64,000 nt of DNA from Bacillus cereus (GTDB lineage: Bacteria; Bacillota; Bacilli; Bacillales; Bacillaceae_G): positions 1-64,000 of the forward strand of contig NZ_NUOT01000052.1 in NCBI RefSeq assembly GCF_002584535.1, in the 5' to 3' direction. The notes beneath the pieces were generated by a model. The model saw only the letters and a list, made by a program, of their open reading frames with translations, did not search any database and was not told the DNA's origin. The first letter of the stretch is position 1; each line of letters begins with the position of its first letter. The position numbers and the translations under genes are program-made. Positions 61,806-64,000 of the stretch are shown one piece after another.

Positions 61806-63062
61806 ATGCCCCTACAGTTATGTAAAGGACAGAAGGTAGATTTAACAAAAACAAATCCTACATTAACTCATATAAAAATAGGTCTCGGCTGGGATCTTCC
61901 TACAAATTCACATGCATTCGATTTAGATGCTGCTGCTTTTTTATTGGATTCAAACGGTAGACTAACAACTTCAGAGCATATCGTATTTTACAAACAGCAA
62001 TCTTCTCTGCAAGGCACGATTACACTTTCAAAAGATAATCGTACAGGTAAGGGTTCTGGAGATGATGAAGAAATCTCCATTTCGCTTTCAAAGATTCCAT
62101 TACATATCGAACGAATTATGTTCACTATTACCATTCACGATGCATTGGCACGCATGCAAACCTTTGGCCAAGTAAAGCAATCCTACGTCCGTATTATCAA
62201 TACAACGAATAATGAAGAAATGTTTCGTTATAACCTTACAGAACAATTTTCATCTGAAACTGCATTAATCGCCTGTGAAGTTTACCGTTATAAGGGCGAG
62301 TGGAAGTTTGGAGCTATCGGTAGAGGAATACAAGGAGGGCTCACAGAACTTTCTCATCAATTCGGATTATCTCATATAACACCTAACCTTTTTGAAAAAA
62401 CAAATAAACAGATTAAACCTTCTTCTAGTCAAAAACATATTAACCTTTCCAAAATTGAACTAAAAAAATCTGGAGATACGATCAACTTACAAAAAACGGA
62501 CAAACCTCTTGGCGAAATTGCAGTGAATTTAAATTGGAGTAAGCAAAGTGCTCCAAAACAAAAAGGATTTTTCTCATCTTTAGCGGCAAATCTCTCACCT
62601 CAAGTAGATTTAGATTTAGGCTGTTTGTTTGAATTTAAAGATGGTTGGAAAGGCGTTGTACAACCGCTTGGAAATACGTTTGGTTCATTTCATAGTGAGC
62701 CTTACATTCATTTAGATCAAGATGATCGCACGGGGGCTTCAAATACAGGAGAAAATTTACGCATTAACGGAAACATGATTCATGAAATAAAAAGAATATT
62801 AATTTTCTCTTATATTTACGAAGGCGCAGCCAATTGGTCACAAGTTGACGGTGTTGTTACATTAAAACAAGAAAATGGACCAGACATTGTTGTGAAAATG
62901 GATGAACACCGTAATGGCCTGAGTACATGTGCAATTGCAATGCTTGAAAATGTAAATGATGAGACATTCAAAGTACAAAAATTAGTGAAATATTTTAAAG
63001 GACACCGAGACATGGATCAACATTATAAATGGAACATGAACTGGGTCGCAGGCTCTAAATAA
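61806..63062 (+). CDS. Double TerD-domain stress protein
   Basis: 418 residues with two TerD-type domains: one at ~5-185 with LGWDLPTNSHAFDLDAAAFLL and GDDEEISISLSKIP (Ca-binding acidic loop and DLDA), and a diverged one at ~215-400 with VDLDLGCLFEFKDG and IHLDQDDRTG then GENLRI. Two domains in one chain resemble TerA/TerD fusions. TerD proteins bind calcium and act in a membrane-linked stress response to tellurite and other damage. GAGGTGG precedes the ATG. First visible gene of an operon that continues past the right edge. Confidence 0.88.
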   Translation: MPLQLCKGQKVDLTKTNPTLTHIKIGLGWDLPTNSHAFDLDAAAFLLDSNGRLTTSEHIVFYKQQSSLQGTITLSKDNRTGKGSGDDEEISISLSKIPLHIERIMFTITIHDALARMQTFGQVKQSYVRIINTTNNEEMFRYNLTEQFSSETALIACEVYRYKGEWKFGAIGRGIQGGLTELSHQFGLSHITPNLFEKTNKQIKPSSSQKHINLSKIELKKSGDTINLQKTDKPLGEIAVNLNWSKQSAPKQKGFFSSLAANLSPQVDLDLGCLFEFKDGWKGVVQPLGNTFGSFHSEPYIHLDQDDRTGASNTGENLRINGNMIHEIKRILIFSYIYEGAANWSQVDGVVTLKQENGPDIVVKMDEHRNGLSTCAIAMLENVNDETFKVQKLVKYFKGHRDMDQHYKWNMNWVAGSK

Positions 63063-63074
63063 GGTGGTGACAAT

Positions 63075-64000
63075 ATGCAGCATTTTTCCTATCTATCCCT
63101 TGAAGAAAAGCAGAACCTTTTCTACCAAGAACCCATTACATTTTCAAAGGATTCCGCGAAAGATCAACTAGCTTACGCATTAGGTGCTACTCTATATACA
63201 CCTGGAACAAAGAGAACCATTGCAGATGACATCGTTAGAAAAAGGCTCGAAGGTACGACATCGATTGTACTTTGTTTAGAAGATTCTATTAGTGATTGGG
63301 ATGTGAAACTTGCCGAGCAAAATGTTGTCATACAGATGCAACTACTAGCTCATATGATGGATACTGGCAAGCTCCATCCATCAGACATACCACTACTCTT
63401 TATTCGGATTCGTGAACCAAAGCAAATGGATTCGCTCGTTCATGAACTAGGAAGCGCCGTCCATTGTATAAGCGGTTTTGTGTTTCCTAAGTTCACTCCG
63501 GCGAACGGAATGTCTTACATTCGTGAGCTACAGGATATAAACGAAACCTATTCACTTTCACTTTATGGGATGCCTATTTTAGAGTCTCCTGAAATTATTT
63601 ATAAAGAAACTCGTATTGATACATTACTAGCAGTTAAGGAAATCTTAGATTCTTACCGTGATTTTATTTTGAATGTCCGAATTGGGGCGACCGATTTCTC
63701 AGGGCTATTCGGCATTCGTCGTAACAAAGATACGACAATCTATGACATTTCGATTATTCGCGATTGTATTTCTGATATTATTAATATTTTTTCTAGAAAA
63801 GCAGATGAATATGTTATATCTGGACCGGTGTGGGAGTATTTCGGAAACAATCCGCGCGTACTCAAACCACAGCTCCGTCAAACACCATTTCGTGAATCAT
63901 TTGGAAACGCCGGGCTTACAATGCGTGAGAACATGCTTCATCGGTACGAGGACGGATTAATTCATGAAGTCTTGCTCGATCAGGCAAATGGATTAATTGG
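63075..64000 (+). CDS. HpcH/HpaI aldolase-citrate lyase family protein (partial)
   Basis: Open to the right edge from ATG 63075, at least 308 residues. It has the CitE-like pattern ATLYTPGTKR (~38-47) and IVLCLEDSISDWDVKLAEQN (~63-82), then LFIRIREP (Arg and Glu, ~113), GFVFPKF (~136) and NVRIGATDFSGLFGIRR (~201), a TIM-barrel C-C lyase. In Ter-linked stress clusters such a lyase occurs with a phosphoribosyltransferase, ATP-grasp and HAD enzymes that are thought to make a nucleoside-like metabolite. RBS GGTGG. The stop lies outside the window. Confidence 0.87.
   Translation, partial: MQHFSYLSLEEKQNLFYQEPITFSKDSAKDQLAYALGATLYTPGTKRTIADDIVRKRLEGTTSIVLCLEDSISDWDVKLAEQNVVIQMQLLAHMMDTGKLHPSDIPLLFIRIREPKQMDSLVHELGSAVHCISGFVFPKFTPANGMSYIRELQDINETYSLSLYGMPILESPEIIYKETRIDTLLAVKEILDSYRDFILNVRIGATDFSGLFGIRRNKDTTIYDISIIRDCISDIINIFSRKADEYVISGPVWEYFGNNPRVLKPQLRQTPFRESFGNAGLTMRENMLHRYEDGLIHEVLLDQANGLI

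Overview
This 64 kb window is a chromosomal segment of a Bacillus cereus-group organism. The evidence is the low G+C content, strong AGGAGG ribosome sites, frequent TTG and GTG starts, and gene content and order that follow the yug/yui/yum/yut regions of Bacillus: yugO-yugN-pgi-yuzA-yugI, yugF-yugE-patB, yuiC-yuiB, yumB-yumC, yutM-dapF-yuzB-yutJ, yuzD-yutI and yutH-yutG. Gene names are recognition from protein sequence and context; no database search was run. I found no prophage, insertion sequence, CRISPR array or tRNA/rRNA gene body. The extreme left edge carries tandem promoters of an rRNA operon that points out of the window.

Layout. 1-425: rRNA promoters (minus strand). 0.4-11.6 kb: MgtC-like protein, K+ channel, pgi, general stress RNA-binding protein, a decayed Lrp-type regulator, a 2-hydroxyacid dehydrogenase, a hydrolase, cystathionine lyase, a SodC-like lipoprotein lacking two metal ligands, and the sporulation checkpoint genes kapB and kapD. 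11.9-20.7 kb: ArsB/NhaD transporter, DNA glycosylase AlkD, T-box-controlled glycyl-tRNA synthetase, an LTA-synthase-family enzyme and a BirA-controlled biotin transporter. 20.9-36.3 kb: a dense cell-envelope block. It holds a flippase/GT4/polymerase operon, a CsbB-GtcA-YfhO type three-part glycosylation module, galU, a second five-gene glycosylation operon (two half-EamA proteins, DUF2142, GT2, DUF2304), and pgcA. With pgi, pgcA and galU the window encodes the route from fructose-6-P to UDP-glucose, the likely precursor supply.

36.5-49.3 kb: sporulation diadenylate cyclase cdaS with a SigF/SigG-like promoter, a PIG-V-like mannosyltransferase, pepA, two decayed genes, Nudix/yuiB/yuiC, type II NADH dehydrogenase yumB and ferredoxin-NADP reductase yumC, and an MFS transporter. 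49.3-64 kb: an HTH regulator, an FbpB-type small protein, Fe-S and lysine/cell-wall genes (yutM, dapF, yutI), remnants of a yutK-like nucleoside transporter, a FetAB-type ABC pair, spore coat yutH, phosphatidylglycerophosphatase yutG, and at the right edge the start of a TerD/citrate-lyase stress operon that leaves the window.

The main unexplained structure is in the gaps. A two-copy hairpin element shows a compensatory base change. A short motif occurs four times just downstream of genes or terminators. There are several perfect 11-23 bp inverted repeats, and five gene remnants (yugG-like, yutK-like, a multi-pass membrane protein, a GyrI-like domain, a small membrane protein) that record recent gene loss.
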